In this document: piece by piece, positions 8,921 through 17,950 of the stretch
Position numbering within the stretch: position 1 is the first letter of the stretch
How the letters are laid out: each line of letters opens with the position of its first letter
Source: Capsulimonas corticalis
Lineage (GTDB): Bacteria; Armatimonadota; Armatimonadia; Armatimonadales; Capsulimonadaceae
DNA length: 64,000 nt
Direction: 5' to 3'
NCBI RefSeq assembly: GCF_003574315.2
Contig: NZ_AP025739.1
Coordinates: 4,960,001 to 5,024,000 of the forward strand
Translations under genes and position numbers: made by a program
Notes under the pieces: generated by a model
The model's database searches: none
Told to the model about the DNA's origin: nothing
Seen by the model: only the letters and a program-made list of their open reading frames with translations

Positions 8921-10054
8921 ATGACCGTGCACAAACAGGGCTTTCGGCAGCTGGACTTCGGCCTCTTCGCGGCCGTGCTCCTGATTTGCTGCGGCGGATT
9001 GCTTTCCATCAAGAGCGCGGTCCATAACGATCCCCATGGGATGGACTTCTTCCGTAAGCAGATCATTGGGATCGTCCTTGGCTCCTCCATTATCTTGTTT
9101 CTGGCGACCCGCGAATACGAAACTCTCCTCAGACGCTTCGCGAGATACATCTATCCGCTCAATATCCTGCTGCTGGCCGCCGTTCTCATGCACATCGGGC
9201 ACGCGTCCCACGGCGCGCAGCGATGGATCGCTCTTGGCCCTTTCCAATTGCAGCCGTCGGAGTTCGCCAAGATCATCCTGATCGGCACGCTGTCGCTGTA
9301 TTTGGCGGAGAACATCGAGACGATCCGCGAGTGGCGCACGGTGCTCCGGTCGTTCGGGCATATCCTGATTCCCATGCTGCTCATCGCGAAGCAGCCGGAC
9401 CTCGGAACGGCGCTGGTGATCCTGGCGATCTGGTTCGGGACACTGGCGATCGCCGGCGCGAACCCCAAGCATCTGCTGGCGTTTTTTGGAACGGGCGTCG
9501 TCCTGTTCGCCTGTCTCTGGCACTTCAATCCGAAGGTCGGCGGCAATCCGATCCTCAAAGATTATCAGAAAAATCGTCTGGAAGTCTTTTTGAATCCCGA
9601 CGCCGACCCGCGCGACTCCGGGTATCACTTGCGGCAAAGCGAGATCGCGATTGGAAACGGCCGGATCAGCGGCGAGGGTTATCTGCACGGCGCGCAGAGC
9701 AACGGGCGGTTTATCCCGGAACAGCACACCGACTTTATCTTCACCATTGTCGGCGAAGAGGGCGGTTTCGTCGCTTGCGTCGCCCTGCTCGCGCTCTATC
9801 TCTTCGTACTGGAGCGCGGCGTAATGATCCTCGCCGACTGTAAAGACACCCTCGGCCGTCTTCTCGCCGCCGGCGTGCTCTCCATGCTCACATTCCATAC
9901 CGTGGTCAACGCGGGCATGACCATGGGCATCATGCCGGTCGTCGGCGTCCCGCTGCCGTTCTTCTCCTACGGCCTCAGCAGCCTGATCGTCAATATGTCG
10001 GCGGTCGGGATCCTGCTGAGCGTCGCCGCGCAGAAGCACCGCGTGATGTTCTGA
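8921..10054 (+). CDS. rodA: Rod-shape-determining peptidoglycan glycosyltransferase RodA
   Basis: A SEDS-family integral membrane protein of 377 residues from ATG 8921, with about ten hydrophobic segments. Family signatures include GAQRWIALGPFQLQPSEFAK, KQPDLGTALV, the catalytic-loop region QSEIAIGNGRISGEGYLHG, EQHTDFIFTIVGEE and the closing PLPFFSYGLSSL. RodA polymerises lipid II glycan strands during elongation together with a class B PBP. An in-frame ATG at 8912 is also possible; both are very close to the predicted mRNA 5' end. mreB/mreC and PBP2 are not in this window. Confidence 0.9.
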   Translation: MTVHKQGFRQLDFGLFAAVLLICCGGLLSIKSAVHNDPHGMDFFRKQIIGIVLGSSIILFLATREYETLLRRFARYIYPLNILLLAAVLMHIGHASHGAQRWIALGPFQLQPSEFAKIILIGTLSLYLAENIETIREWRTVLRSFGHILIPMLLIAKQPDLGTALVILAIWFGTLAIAGANPKHLLAFFGTGVVLFACLWHFNPKVGGNPILKDYQKNRLEVFLNPDADPRDSGYHLRQSEIAIGNGRISGEGYLHGAQSNGRFIPEQHTDFIFTIVGEEGGFVACVALLALYLFVLERGVMILADCKDTLGRLLAAGVLSMLTFHTVVNAGMTMGIMPVVGVPLPFFSYGLSSLIVNMSAVGILLSVAAQKHRVMF

Positions 10055-10370
10055 GCGTCGGAGAGACGTTTCGGCGCCAGCCGAGCTTAATATTTTCTGA
10101 AAATTCTTTTCCACAATCGGGAACAATTATCGAGCGCTGGCAGTCGCAGTAGGTTATATTGGTTCTCGAGCAGCGTACTGGCTCATCAATCCATGAGGTT
10201 GAACCCTTCGATCCGCCACGTCGAGGGGTAGAATACGAGCGTCGATGGGCGACTGCAAGCCAATCCCAGCGCCATACTCAACTCGTTTCCCATTCCGTTT
10301 CAGCGTTCGAGCTGGGTGGGTAAATGGGAGGCATCAGTATGGAGCCCTGAGCCCATCGAGGAGATTCACT
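10055..10370 (+). other. Intergenic region, no gene recognised
   Basis: 316 nt between rodA and the HtpX-like gene. I found no convincing ORF with an SD, no tRNA and no standard riboswitch core. It contains short self-complementary segments but no terminator with a T tract. Confidence 0.4.
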
Positions 10371-11315
10371 GTGTTGCGTGCACCCTTAAGAATGTTAGGC
10401 TTGTTTGTGGCGTCCTTTTTCTTCTGGACGCTGATGGGATTCGTTCTCGGTCTTGTGATGGGAGCCGTGCCCGTCGGCATTGCTATTGGCGTCATCGTCG
10501 GCGTCGTCAACTGGTTTGTCTGTACCTGGTCGTCGGAGAAATTCGCGATCGATCTCTACGACGCCGAGCTGCTCGACAGCGAAAAGGCGCCGGGCATGAA
10601 CGATATGATCCGGGAACTCAGCCGGGATATCGGGATCGACGCCCCGCTGCTCTACGCAATACCGATCTCCGCGCCGAACGCCTTTGTCGTTCCGCGTCGT
10701 GACCGCGGCAATGTGGTGGTCGTCACCAACGGCTTGACCAAGCACCTCAATCGTGAGGAAGTGCAGGCCGTCGTCACCCTGATGCTGATCCGCCTCGCCG
10801 ACAAAGAAGCGCCGTCATGGTCGGTGGCGAGCGCGATCGCCGGACTGCCGATCTACGTGGCGTGTACGGGCGACTGGAAAAACGTGCTTCGCAAGAAGCT
10901 GGCGGTCGATCGGAAGACCGGCCTCACAATCGTCGAACGCGTCATGATGGCGTTTCTGATCGTGCCCTGCGCGATTGTATTGCGCATCGGTTACGATCAT
11001 CAATCCATCGCCGGCGCCGACCGGGCGACGGCGCGGCTTCTGGGGACGCATCGAGATCTCTACTCGGCGCTCGCCAAAATGGAGGAGCATCTGCCCAAGA
11101 CGTGGTGGGGCCGCTCCTACTTCAACGCCGCCACCGCGCCGCTGTTCGCCATTGAACCGCTCGCCAGTCCGGAAACCATCGCGGGGCTCGCCCCGATCTG
11201 GCGCTTCTCGCAGCACCTGTTTGGAAACATGATCCTTTCCCCGTCGGAGCGCCGCCGTTTGCTCAGTGAAGCTCCTGTCGCGGAGCCGCTCTCCGGAGAA
11301 TCGGTGCACGTCTGA
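10371..11315 (+). CDS. Degenerate HtpX-like (M48) membrane protein lacking zinc ligands
   Basis: I start at GTG 10371, 6-7 nt behind GAGGAG, which gives 314 residues. Two N-terminal membrane segments (residues 9-53) precede an HtpX-type domain: MNDMIRELSRDIGIDAPLLY, SAPNAFVV, VVVTNGLTKHLNREEVQAV. Where HtpX has HExxH, this protein has VTLMLIR (about 135-141). The later E-x-AD motif reads IAGADR, so the third ligand is lost too. The fold looks intact but catalysis is very unlikely. It may be a binding or regulatory pseudo-protease. Confidence 0.8.
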   Translation: MLRAPLRMLGLFVASFFFWTLMGFVLGLVMGAVPVGIAIGVIVGVVNWFVCTWSSEKFAIDLYDAELLDSEKAPGMNDMIRELSRDIGIDAPLLYAIPISAPNAFVVPRRDRGNVVVVTNGLTKHLNREEVQAVVTLMLIRLADKEAPSWSVASAIAGLPIYVACTGDWKNVLRKKLAVDRKTGLTIVERVMMAFLIVPCAIVLRIGYDHQSIAGADRATARLLGTHRDLYSALAKMEEHLPKTWWGRSYFNAATAPLFAIEPLASPETIAGLAPIWRFSQHLFGNMILSPSERRRLLSEAPVAEPLSGESVHV

Positions 11316-11336
11316 ACCTGGCGACGTGCTGTTGGT

Positions 11337-11383
11337 TGATCGAATGGCCTTTCGTTGACAAAGACCATTCGATCAGCTATACT
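11337..11383 (+). promoter_or_regulatory. glnD promoter with inverted repeat around the -35 box
   Basis: TTGACA (11355-11360), a 17-nt spacer and TATACT (11378-11383) make a near-consensus sigma-70 promoter. TGATCGAATGG (11337-11347) and CCATTCGATCA (11365-11375) are exact complements flanking the -35 box, with CTTT/AAAG pairing further inside. This could be an operator or a hairpin ending the upstream transcript; there is no T tract after it. Confidence 0.7.
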
Positions 11384-11417
11384 CACACCACTATTCCCTG
11401 TCTTTTCGCCCGTCGGC

Positions 11418-11449
11418 GGCCGCCCTGGCCGGCAGGCGTCAGGGCGGCC
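11418..11449 (+). promoter_or_regulatory. Hairpin in the glnD leader
   Basis: GGCCGCCCTG (11418-11427) pairs exactly with CAGGGCGGCC (11440-11449) across a 12-nt loop. It lies between the predicted transcription start (~11390) and the likely TTG start at 11463, directly before the putative SD, so it could limit translation. Confidence 0.5.
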
Positions 11450-11462
11450 AGGCGGAACGCGA

Positions 11463-14159
11463 TTGTCCAACGTCACTGAAATCCTCCCTCCCGACTGCTG
11501 CGCTCTTTTCGAGCCGCAGCTCGCGAGCCTCTCCACGACCGCCGACATCGGCGCCTTCCTCAAAAAATGTCACCAGGAGATTAATTCCCTCGACCGACTC
11601 TCGTCGGGCGCGGGCGTCGCATTGCTGGCGCACAACTGCGCGCTGGTCGACGCGGTCCTGCGGCGGCTGTTTGCGCTGGCCGTGGAGCACGCCGCCGCCC
11701 TGGCGCCGGCGGGTGAGGACGCGCCCACGATGCCGGAGCTGACGATCGTCGCCTCGGGAGGCTACGGCCGCCGGGAGCTGGCGCCGTACTCCGATGTGGA
11801 TGTGACGTTTGTGAGCGTGCGCGAGGACGACGCTTACTTGAACGCCATCATCAAGGACATGTTCCAGTCGGTAATGGATGTGTTTCTGTACGGCGCCAAC
11901 CTCAAGGTCGGTTACGCCTATCGCCTGCTGGGAGATCTGGGCCAGCTCGACCACCAAACGCAGACGACGCTGCTGGACGCGCGCTTTTTGTGCGGCGATT
12001 CCGAACTGTTTAAGGAGTTCCGGGCGACCTTCCGGGCGCAGCTTTTGACGGCCGATTTCATGTTCCAGAAGTGGGCGGAGCGGAAGTCGGTGCTGGCGAA
12101 GTTTGGCGGCGATCAGGTCTATGTGGTTGAGCCGCAGATCAAGGAAGGCGCCGGCGGTCTGCGCGATATCCAGAACGCCGAATGGATCGGCGAGGCGCGC
12201 TATCGGGTGAGCTATTCGCGCGTGTGGCGGACGCTGGTGGAGCAGGGCATCGTCACGGAGCGCGAATCCGCGTCGATCCGGGCGGCCCGCGAATTCCTTT
12301 GGAACGTGCGCAGCGTCCTGCACATGGTCGCCGGCGAAGCGCGCGACACGATGACCACCGAGAAACAGGAATCCGTCGCCGCCTATCTCGGCTATCCCGA
12401 TGGACCGGAGACGCCGGCGGTCGAGACCTTCATGCGCGAGTACTACACACATGCGGCCGAGGCGAGGCGCATCGCGCGCAAGGCCATCAAGCGCTGCCTG
12501 GACAGCGAGATCCTGCTGGGCCTGGGCCTGGCGTCGATCCGCCGTTCGCTCTACGTGGCCGACCCCGACATCGCCGACCGCGACATGGCGATGCCGCTGC
12601 ACGCCGCCGAACTGGCGCAGGCCTACTCCCTGACGATCTCCGATGAACTGGAAGAAGCGATCTGCCGATTTCTGGAGCGCCACCCCACGGCTCCGGATCC
12701 CGCCTATGCGGGACGCGTCTTCACGCGTCTGCTCGCTTCCAAGGATGCTTCCGCCATTCTCGATCGTCTCTCGGAGCAGGGCGTCCTCGCCTGGCTGCTG
12801 CCTGAGTTCGCGCCGTTGATGACGCTGATCCCTTACGACGCCGCCCATGACTTCACGGTCGGCGCCCACTCGCTGCGCGTCGTGCGCAACCTCCATCAGT
12901 TCCATCAGGAGACCGACCCGCGTTTCGCCGACTTCCGGCGCGTCGCCGGCGAAGTCGCCTTCCCGGAAGTGCTCAACCTCGCGGGGCTGATCCACGATAT
13001 CGGAAAGCAGTGGCCGGAGGGTGGACACGCCGAAACGGGCGCGGACGCCTCGGTGCTGATCGCCGAACGGATCGGCTGGGATACCGAGCGCCGTGACAAA
13101 TTGGTGTTCCTGATCCGCAACCATCTCTTGATGGCGGAAACCAGCCGCCTGCGCGACCTCTCCCTGGAGGAGACCGTGCGCGAGTTCACGCGTCAGGTCC
13201 CCGACATGGAATCGCTCAATATGCTCTACCTGCTCACCTGCGCGGATACGCAGGCGGTGGGCGAGGGGGTCTGGACGGAAGTCAAGGGCAAGTTCCTGAC
13301 GGAGCTTTATTACCGGGCGGAAGCCGTGCTGGCCGGCGGCTCGTCGGGCGAGACGCCCGCGTTCGTGCCGAACCTCGCGCGCCAGCGTGACCGAATCCGC
13401 AAGCAGCTCGCGCAGCACAATCTGCCGATCGACCTGATCCACGAGCACACGCGCAATCTGCCCGCCCAGTACCTGCTCAATACGCCGCTGGAGGAGATGT
13501 ACCTGCACATCGCCATGATTGGTCGATTGCGCGAGACATTCACGCCGATCGTCGATTTCCGGCATGAGTTTGGCAACGACTACACCGAGATCACGATCTG
13601 CGCCTACGACGATCCTAAACCAGGCCTTCTGGCGAAGATCACCGGCGTGCTTTACGCCCACGACATCAACGTCCACGTGGCGCAGGTGTTCACGCGTGAA
13701 GCGAGCGTGCGGATCGCGATCGACACCCTTTGGATCGATTACCGGGGCAAGCCGCTGGCGTCGGGCAAGAAGGCGGAAATCCAGGAAAGCCTGCGCAAGG
13801 TGATGCTTGGCGAGATGGCCCTGGCCGATCTCTTGAAGAAGCGCAATAAGCCGGTGAAGGATCAGACGATCTATTCGGCCAAGATCGACGATACGACTTC
13901 GGATCAGTTCAGTCTGCTGGAAGTGAGCGCGCCCGATGAAAAGGGCGTTGTTTACCGGCTGGCGAATGTGGTGTCCGGCCTCGGCTGGAACATCCACGCG
14001 GCTCGCCTGTCCGTCTGGGGCAGCCGCGCCCGCGACGCATTTTATGTGACCGGCCCGGATGGGAAGAAACTGCCCGCCTCCGATGTCGCCCGGCTGCTGG
14101 AAGTGCTGCCGGTTTCGACATTCGTGAAGCGCAAGCTGACCACGGCCGGCGGCGGTTAA
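11463..14159 (+). CDS. glnD: Bifunctional PII uridylyltransferase/uridylyl-removing enzyme
   Basis: GlnD modifies PII signal proteins with UMP under nitrogen limitation and removes it when glutamine is plentiful. The frame is open from 11355, but the promoter occupies that stretch. I therefore place the start at TTG 11463 (AGGCGG upstream), giving 898 residues, normal for the family. Nucleotidyltransferase motif GGYGRRELAPYSDVDV lies near 98-113, the HD hydrolase motif LIHDIGKQ near 508, and two C-terminal ACT domains near 710-790 and 818-890. Its expected substrate GlnK, with Tyr51 intact, is encoded at 56.9 kb. Confidence 0.92.
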   Translation: MSNVTEILPPDCCALFEPQLASLSTTADIGAFLKKCHQEINSLDRLSSGAGVALLAHNCALVDAVLRRLFALAVEHAAALAPAGEDAPTMPELTIVASGGYGRRELAPYSDVDVTFVSVREDDAYLNAIIKDMFQSVMDVFLYGANLKVGYAYRLLGDLGQLDHQTQTTLLDARFLCGDSELFKEFRATFRAQLLTADFMFQKWAERKSVLAKFGGDQVYVVEPQIKEGAGGLRDIQNAEWIGEARYRVSYSRVWRTLVEQGIVTERESASIRAAREFLWNVRSVLHMVAGEARDTMTTEKQESVAAYLGYPDGPETPAVETFMREYYTHAAEARRIARKAIKRCLDSEILLGLGLASIRRSLYVADPDIADRDMAMPLHAAELAQAYSLTISDELEEAICRFLERHPTAPDPAYAGRVFTRLLASKDASAILDRLSEQGVLAWLLPEFAPLMTLIPYDAAHDFTVGAHSLRVVRNLHQFHQETDPRFADFRRVAGEVAFPEVLNLAGLIHDIGKQWPEGGHAETGADASVLIAERIGWDTERRDKLVFLIRNHLLMAETSRLRDLSLEETVREFTRQVPDMESLNMLYLLTCADTQAVGEGVWTEVKGKFLTELYYRAEAVLAGGSSGETPAFVPNLARQRDRIRKQLAQHNLPIDLIHEHTRNLPAQYLLNTPLEEMYLHIAMIGRLRETFTPIVDFRHEFGNDYTEITICAYDDPKPGLLAKITGVLYAHDINVHVAQVFTREASVRIAIDTLWIDYRGKPLASGKKAEIQESLRKVMLGEMALADLLKKRNKPVKDQTIYSAKIDDTTSDQFSLLEVSAPDEKGVVYRLANVVSGLGWNIHAARLSVWGSRARDAFYVTGPDGKKLPASDVARLLEVLPVSTFVKRKLTTAGGG

Positions 14160-14195
14160 ATTCATTCGGAGCGAATGAGTAGGAGAGGAAACGCC

Positions 14196-14879
14196 ATGCC
14201 CAGCGATACGAACGGTTCGGAGCAGTTCAGCGCCAAATACCTGCATGTGAAGGCGCGCGCCGTGGAGCGCGCCCGCGAGCGCGGTGAAACCGGAACCCGC
14301 GTCGCGGTTCCGCGCACCCAGCGTCTCCCGCCCGGCCAGTATCTCACGCAGAAGTTCCCCGTGCTGGACCTCGGTGTCCAGCCCCCGTTCGATCCCGATA
14401 CTTATCGGCTGACCATCAACGGCGCCGTCCGCAACCCCGTCAGCCTGACCTTCGACGAACTGCGCGACCTGCCCTCTATCGAACTCACCGCCGATTTCCA
14501 CTGCGTCACCCACTGGTCCCGCTACGACCTGAACTGGACCGGCGTCCCCTTCGAAACCATCGTCGACCTGGTCGATCCGCTTCCCGAGGCGACGCATGTG
14601 ATGCAGCACGCCCTGGAAGGGTACAAGACGAATAACTCGATGGAAGAACTGTCCCATCCCGACGTGATCGTCGCTTACGCCCTGGACGGCGAACCGATCC
14701 CCCGCGAACACGGCGCGCCGGTGCGGATCATCGCGCCGCATCTGTACGCCTGGAAGGGCGCGAAGTTCCTGAACCGTATTGAGTTTATGACGCGCGATCA
14801 GCGCGGGTTCTGGGAAGTGAACGGTTATCATAACCATGCGGATCCGTGGAGCGAAGAACGGTTCTCGAAGGATGAGTAG
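14196..14879 (+). CDS. Sulfite-oxidase-like molybdopterin oxidoreductase
   Basis: 227 residues from ATG 14196 behind AGGAGAGG. The fold is the sulfite oxidase/YedY-type molybdopterin domain: LTINGAVRNPVSLTFDEL, then DFHCVTHWSRYD with the molybdenum-ligating Cys103, and HGAPVRIIAPHLYAWKGAKFLNRIEF. No Tat signal or heme domain is visible, so it probably acts in the cytoplasm or needs a partner. The substrate is unknown. Confidence 0.85.
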   Translation: MPSDTNGSEQFSAKYLHVKARAVERARERGETGTRVAVPRTQRLPPGQYLTQKFPVLDLGVQPPFDPDTYRLTINGAVRNPVSLTFDELRDLPSIELTADFHCVTHWSRYDLNWTGVPFETIVDLVDPLPEATHVMQHALEGYKTNNSMEELSHPDVIVAYALDGEPIPREHGAPVRIIAPHLYAWKGAKFLNRIEFMTRDQRGFWEVNGYHNHADPWSEERFSKDE

Positions 14880-14908
14880 GGGGGACGATCCTTTCTCACG
14901 GAGTCCCA

Positions 14909-16636
14909 ATGCATGAAGCCGGATTTCTTCTGAATATTGGGATCGCGCTCCTTGCGGCGCTCGCCGGCGGGCTTGTCGCGCGCGCGGTGCGGCTGCCCGT
15001 TCTGATCGGCTATCTGATCGCGGGCGTTGTGGTCGGGCCGCACACGCCGGGGATTTTGGCCAGTCCCGACACCATTCACACCGTCGCCAACCTCGGCGTC
15101 GTGCTGCTGATGTTTACCGTCGGCATCCACTTTTCCCTCGATGAATTAAACGCCGTGCGGCGGACCGCGCTGGTCGGCGGCGGGGTGATCCTGCTCGGCA
15201 TGGTCTTGCTGGGACTGCTGATCAGCGCGGTGTTCCATTGGGGCGTTTACGGCGGGCTCTTTTTGGGATGCGCTTTGTTTCTCTCGTCCACCGCCGTCAT
15301 GATGCGGATCATGGATGAGCGCGGGGAGCTGGGGACGACGCATGGGGCGATTATGCTGGGGATCCTGGTGGTGCAGGATCTGTCGCTGGTGCTGATGGCG
15401 GCGCTGCTGCCCGCGCTCGCCGGAGTGGCCGCGCACGGCGCGGCGGCGCTTGCGCCGCTGGGATGGGCGCTGCTGAAGGCGGCGCTGTTCATGGGCGCGG
15501 CGATCGTGCTGGCGATCAAAGGGGTTCCAGCGCTTATGGGACGCGTGGCGCGGATGGGATCGCAGGAGCTGTTCCTGCTGACCGGGGTGGGGATCTGCCT
15601 GGTGACAGCCGTCACGGCGGAGCTTGCGGGATTGGGATTGGCGCTGGGCGCCTTCATCGCGGGGATTGTCGTATCCGAGACGGATTACGCGCACGAGCTG
15701 TTCGCACAGATCCGGCCTCTGCGCGATGTCTTCGCCGCCGTCTTTTTCGTCTCCGTCGGCATGCTGCTCGATCCGGCGTTTCTGCGAGCGCACTGGCCCG
15801 CCGTGCTCTGCGTGGTGCTGGCGATCGTTATCGGCAAGGCGTTTCTCTCCGCGCTCGCCGTTTATGCGACGGGGCATCATGGGCGCACGGCGATCCTTGC
15901 GGGGCTGGGACTGGCGCAGATCGGCGAGTTCTCATTTGTCCTCGCGAATATCGGCGGCGAGCGCAAGCTGATCGATCCGGAGATCACGGGCGTGATCCTT
16001 TCGGCGGCGCTGATCACGCTGCTGCTGACGCCGTTTGTGTACGGCGCCGCCGGGCCGGTTTATACGCGTCTGAACCGAAATCCCATCGTCTCACGCTGGC
16101 TCAACCGTCACCCCGAGGAAGAACTCGTGAACGCCGAAGCCTGCTCCACGGCTCGCGTTTTGGTGCTTGGCTATGGACGCGTCGGCCGGTATGTTTCCGA
16201 CGCCCTGCGCGCGAACGATATCGCTCATATTGTCGTAGACTATGATGGGAACGCCATCGCCAAACTCAGGCAGGGCGGTGTGACGACGATCTACGGAGAC
16301 GCTTCTTCGGAAACGGTGCTGGCGCAGACGAATCCGCAGTGTTTGGATCTCGCCATTGTGGCGCTGCCCGAGGCGGCGACGACCGAGATGGCGCTGCATG
16401 TGCTGAAGCATCTCGCTCCCGAGCTTCCCGTGGTCGCGCGCGTCCATCGGGGCATCGATATCCCGCGCATGCGCGAGGCCGGAGCGGACGCCGTGATTCA
16501 TGCGGAGTTTGAGGCCGGAACGGAGATGATCCGTCAAAGCCTGAGCCGCCTGGATCTGAGCGATACAAAAGTTCAGGAGTACATCGACGGCGTGCGCGAG
16601 CACCGATACCGGCGCGAAGCAGAGCCGGCCGTATGA
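14909..16636 (+). CDS. CPA2 (Kef-type) cation/proton antiporter with RCK-N domain
   Basis: 575 residues. The first ~390 form about 12-13 membrane segments of the CPA2 type (LIGYLIAGVVVGPHTPG, LFLSSTAVMMRI, GAFIAGIVVSETDYAHEL, VFFVSVGMLLDP). A cytoplasmic TrkA-N/RCK domain starts near residue 414 with the nucleotide-binding LVLGYGRVGRYV and VVDYDGNAI. It likely exports K+ or Na+ in exchange for protons, gated by nucleotide or redox state. Its stop overlaps the ATG of a small membrane gene. E. coli Kef systems also use accessory subunits, but those are soluble flavoproteins of another type. Confidence 0.88.
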   Translation: MHEAGFLLNIGIALLAALAGGLVARAVRLPVLIGYLIAGVVVGPHTPGILASPDTIHTVANLGVVLLMFTVGIHFSLDELNAVRRTALVGGGVILLGMVLLGLLISAVFHWGVYGGLFLGCALFLSSTAVMMRIMDERGELGTTHGAIMLGILVVQDLSLVLMAALLPALAGVAAHGAAALAPLGWALLKAALFMGAAIVLAIKGVPALMGRVARMGSQELFLLTGVGICLVTAVTAELAGLGLALGAFIAGIVVSETDYAHELFAQIRPLRDVFAAVFFVSVGMLLDPAFLRAHWPAVLCVVLAIVIGKAFLSALAVYATGHHGRTAILAGLGLAQIGEFSFVLANIGGERKLIDPEITGVILSAALITLLLTPFVYGAAGPVYTRLNRNPIVSRWLNRHPEEELVNAEACSTARVLVLGYGRVGRYVSDALRANDIAHIVVDYDGNAIAKLRQGGVTTIYGDASSETVLAQTNPQCLDLAIVALPEAATTEMALHVLKHLAPELPVVARVHRGIDIPRMREAGADAVIHAEFEAGTEMIRQSLSRLDLSDTKVQEYIDGVREHRYRREAEPAV

Positions 16637-16794
16637 CACCGCTCCTTTATCGACTTCTGCATCCGAAATCGCCTAACCCCTCACCCGGCGGCTCTCCCCG
16701 CGAGCCCGACGGCTGCTCGCGCGTCTTCTGGATCGGCATGTTCCTCGTCGCCCTTATCTTTGGGTTTCTCTTCTGGTATTTCGAAGTGCGGTGA
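16633..16794 (+). CDS. 53-residue single-pass membrane protein coupled to the antiporter
   Basis: ATG 16633 overlaps the antiporter's TGA (ATGA), so it needs no separate SD. The peptide starts MTPLLYRLLHPKSPNPSPGG, has a Pro/Gly-rich polar part to about residue 30, then one transmembrane helix (about 32-50, VFWIGMFLVALIFGFLFWYF) and a short EVR tail. I do not recognise a family. Coupling suggests it is made in step with the antiporter, perhaps as a small subunit. The next feature downstream is an IS element, so the gene has survived at its edge. Confidence 0.6.
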   Translation: MTPLLYRLLHPKSPNPSPGGSPREPDGCSRVFWIGMFLVALIFGFLFWYFEVR

Positions 16795-16799
16795 CAACT

Positions 16800-16819
16800 C
16801 CAGTCCATAAATGGTCTGG
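16800..16819. repeat. Imperfect 20-bp palindrome at the IS right side
   Basis: CCAG/CTGG and CCAT/ATGG pair around an AA centre with one mismatch. It lies 3 nt beyond the tnpB stop. Hairpins at this position are what TnpA recognises in IS200/IS605 ends. In TnpB systems the guide RNA also overlaps this end of the gene. Confidence 0.45.
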
Positions 16820-16822
16820 CTT

Positions 16823-17950
16823 CTACGCTTTCATGGAAGCGAGGCTCTGTTGTCCCAGAGCCAAAATATTGACAGCGGCATTGGTATCGCGATCCACGGA
16901 AAGACCGCACATCGGACACCGATGCCACCGATCGGACAACTTCTTCTTCGTGCGGCCCTCTTGCCCGTCAGGGCGGTAGCCGCATTCCGAACAGTCCTGC
17001 GAAGTGTATGCAGGGTTGACGGCGAGAATCTCACGACCAGCGCTTTCAGCCTTCGACGTGAGAACAGAACGAAATTGGGACCAGGCGGCATCGGAGATGG
17101 ATTTGGCCAGGCAGTAATTGCCAAGCATATTCTTAACGCTCAACTTTTCGACGGCAATCACGCCGAAACGGTTGACGATTCGCCTTGCCTGCTGATGACA
17201 GAAGTCATGCCTTCGATTGCGGATACGCTCATGGATACGAGAAACGACCTTGCGGGCTTTCTTGCGAGCCTTAGAACCGCGCTACTGCTTCGCAAGTTTG
17301 CGCTGAGCCTTGGCGAGCGCCTTTTCTTCTTTGCGGAAGAATCGCGGGTTCTCGATGAACTCTCCGTTGGAGAAGGCGGCGAAAGTCTTGAGACCAACAT
17401 CAATACCGATCGCTTCTTCGGAGGGCGGCAAGTGCTCGGCTTCAATTTCTTGGCAGAGACAGGCGAACCACTTATTGTTGATCCGTAGTACGGTACAGGT
17501 TTTCAGTTCGCCCCAGGGTTTTCGATGGATCTTCGCTTTGATCTGGCCAATTTTGGCAAGACGGATCGTGCTGTCTCCCACCTTGAAACTGTCGTTTTGG
17601 GTAAAGGTGATGCTGTCGTATTGGCCGGCGCCTTTGAGGCGTGGGAACCCTGGTGTTTCCCCTTTCTTCACTCGGTCGAAGAACGCTTTGAACGCAAGTT
17701 CGACACGATGAACGACATCCTGGAGCACCTGACTGTAGACCAATTTGAGTTCGGGGTGGGCTTTCTTCCAGGCAGGGAGGTACGCCTTCTGCGCGAAGTA
17801 TCCCACGGAGACCTGAACGGTGTCGTATTGGAACTTCCTGTCGTTGATCATGCTGTTGTAAACGCGGCGGCATGTTTCGAGCGTCGCTTCCAGCGTATGC
17901 TTCTGAGCCCTGTCGGGATACAACCTGATTTTTAGACAGTTGCGGTTCAC
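16823..17950 (-). pseudogene. tnpB: TnpB (RNA-guided nuclease family) interrupted by an in-frame TAG
   Basis: GTG 17950 opens a 376-codon frame typical of TnpB (KIRLYPDRAQKHTLEATLETC...). Codon 223 is TAG (17284-17282), between ...AQRKLAKQ and RGSKARKKARK, which are contiguous in intact relatives. All key residues survive: RuvC Asp184 (GIDVG), Glu268 (AVEKL), Asp355 (DRDTNAA) and zinc-ribbon Cys320/323/345/348. The single nonsense codon with otherwise intact motifs means recent inactivation, a sequencing error or suppression. Intact TnpB cleaves DNA with an RNA from the IS 3' end. Confidence 0.85.

Noticed and set aside
10055-10370. Riboswitch between rodA and the HtpX-like gene
   Set aside because: I found no conserved core of a known riboswitch class and no terminator or SD-masking stem.
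11439-14909. A 1156-residue ORF on the minus strand opposite glnD
   Set aside because: It is an antisense shadow. The plus-strand frame has all GlnD motifs, and the minus product has no recognisable domain.
851-17950. TAG recoding as a sense codon (two genes interrupted by single TAGs)
   Set aside because: TAG ends other intact genes in the window (M16 catalytic subunit, molybdopterin oxidoreductase, monooxygenase) at the family's normal length, so it is an ordinary stop here.
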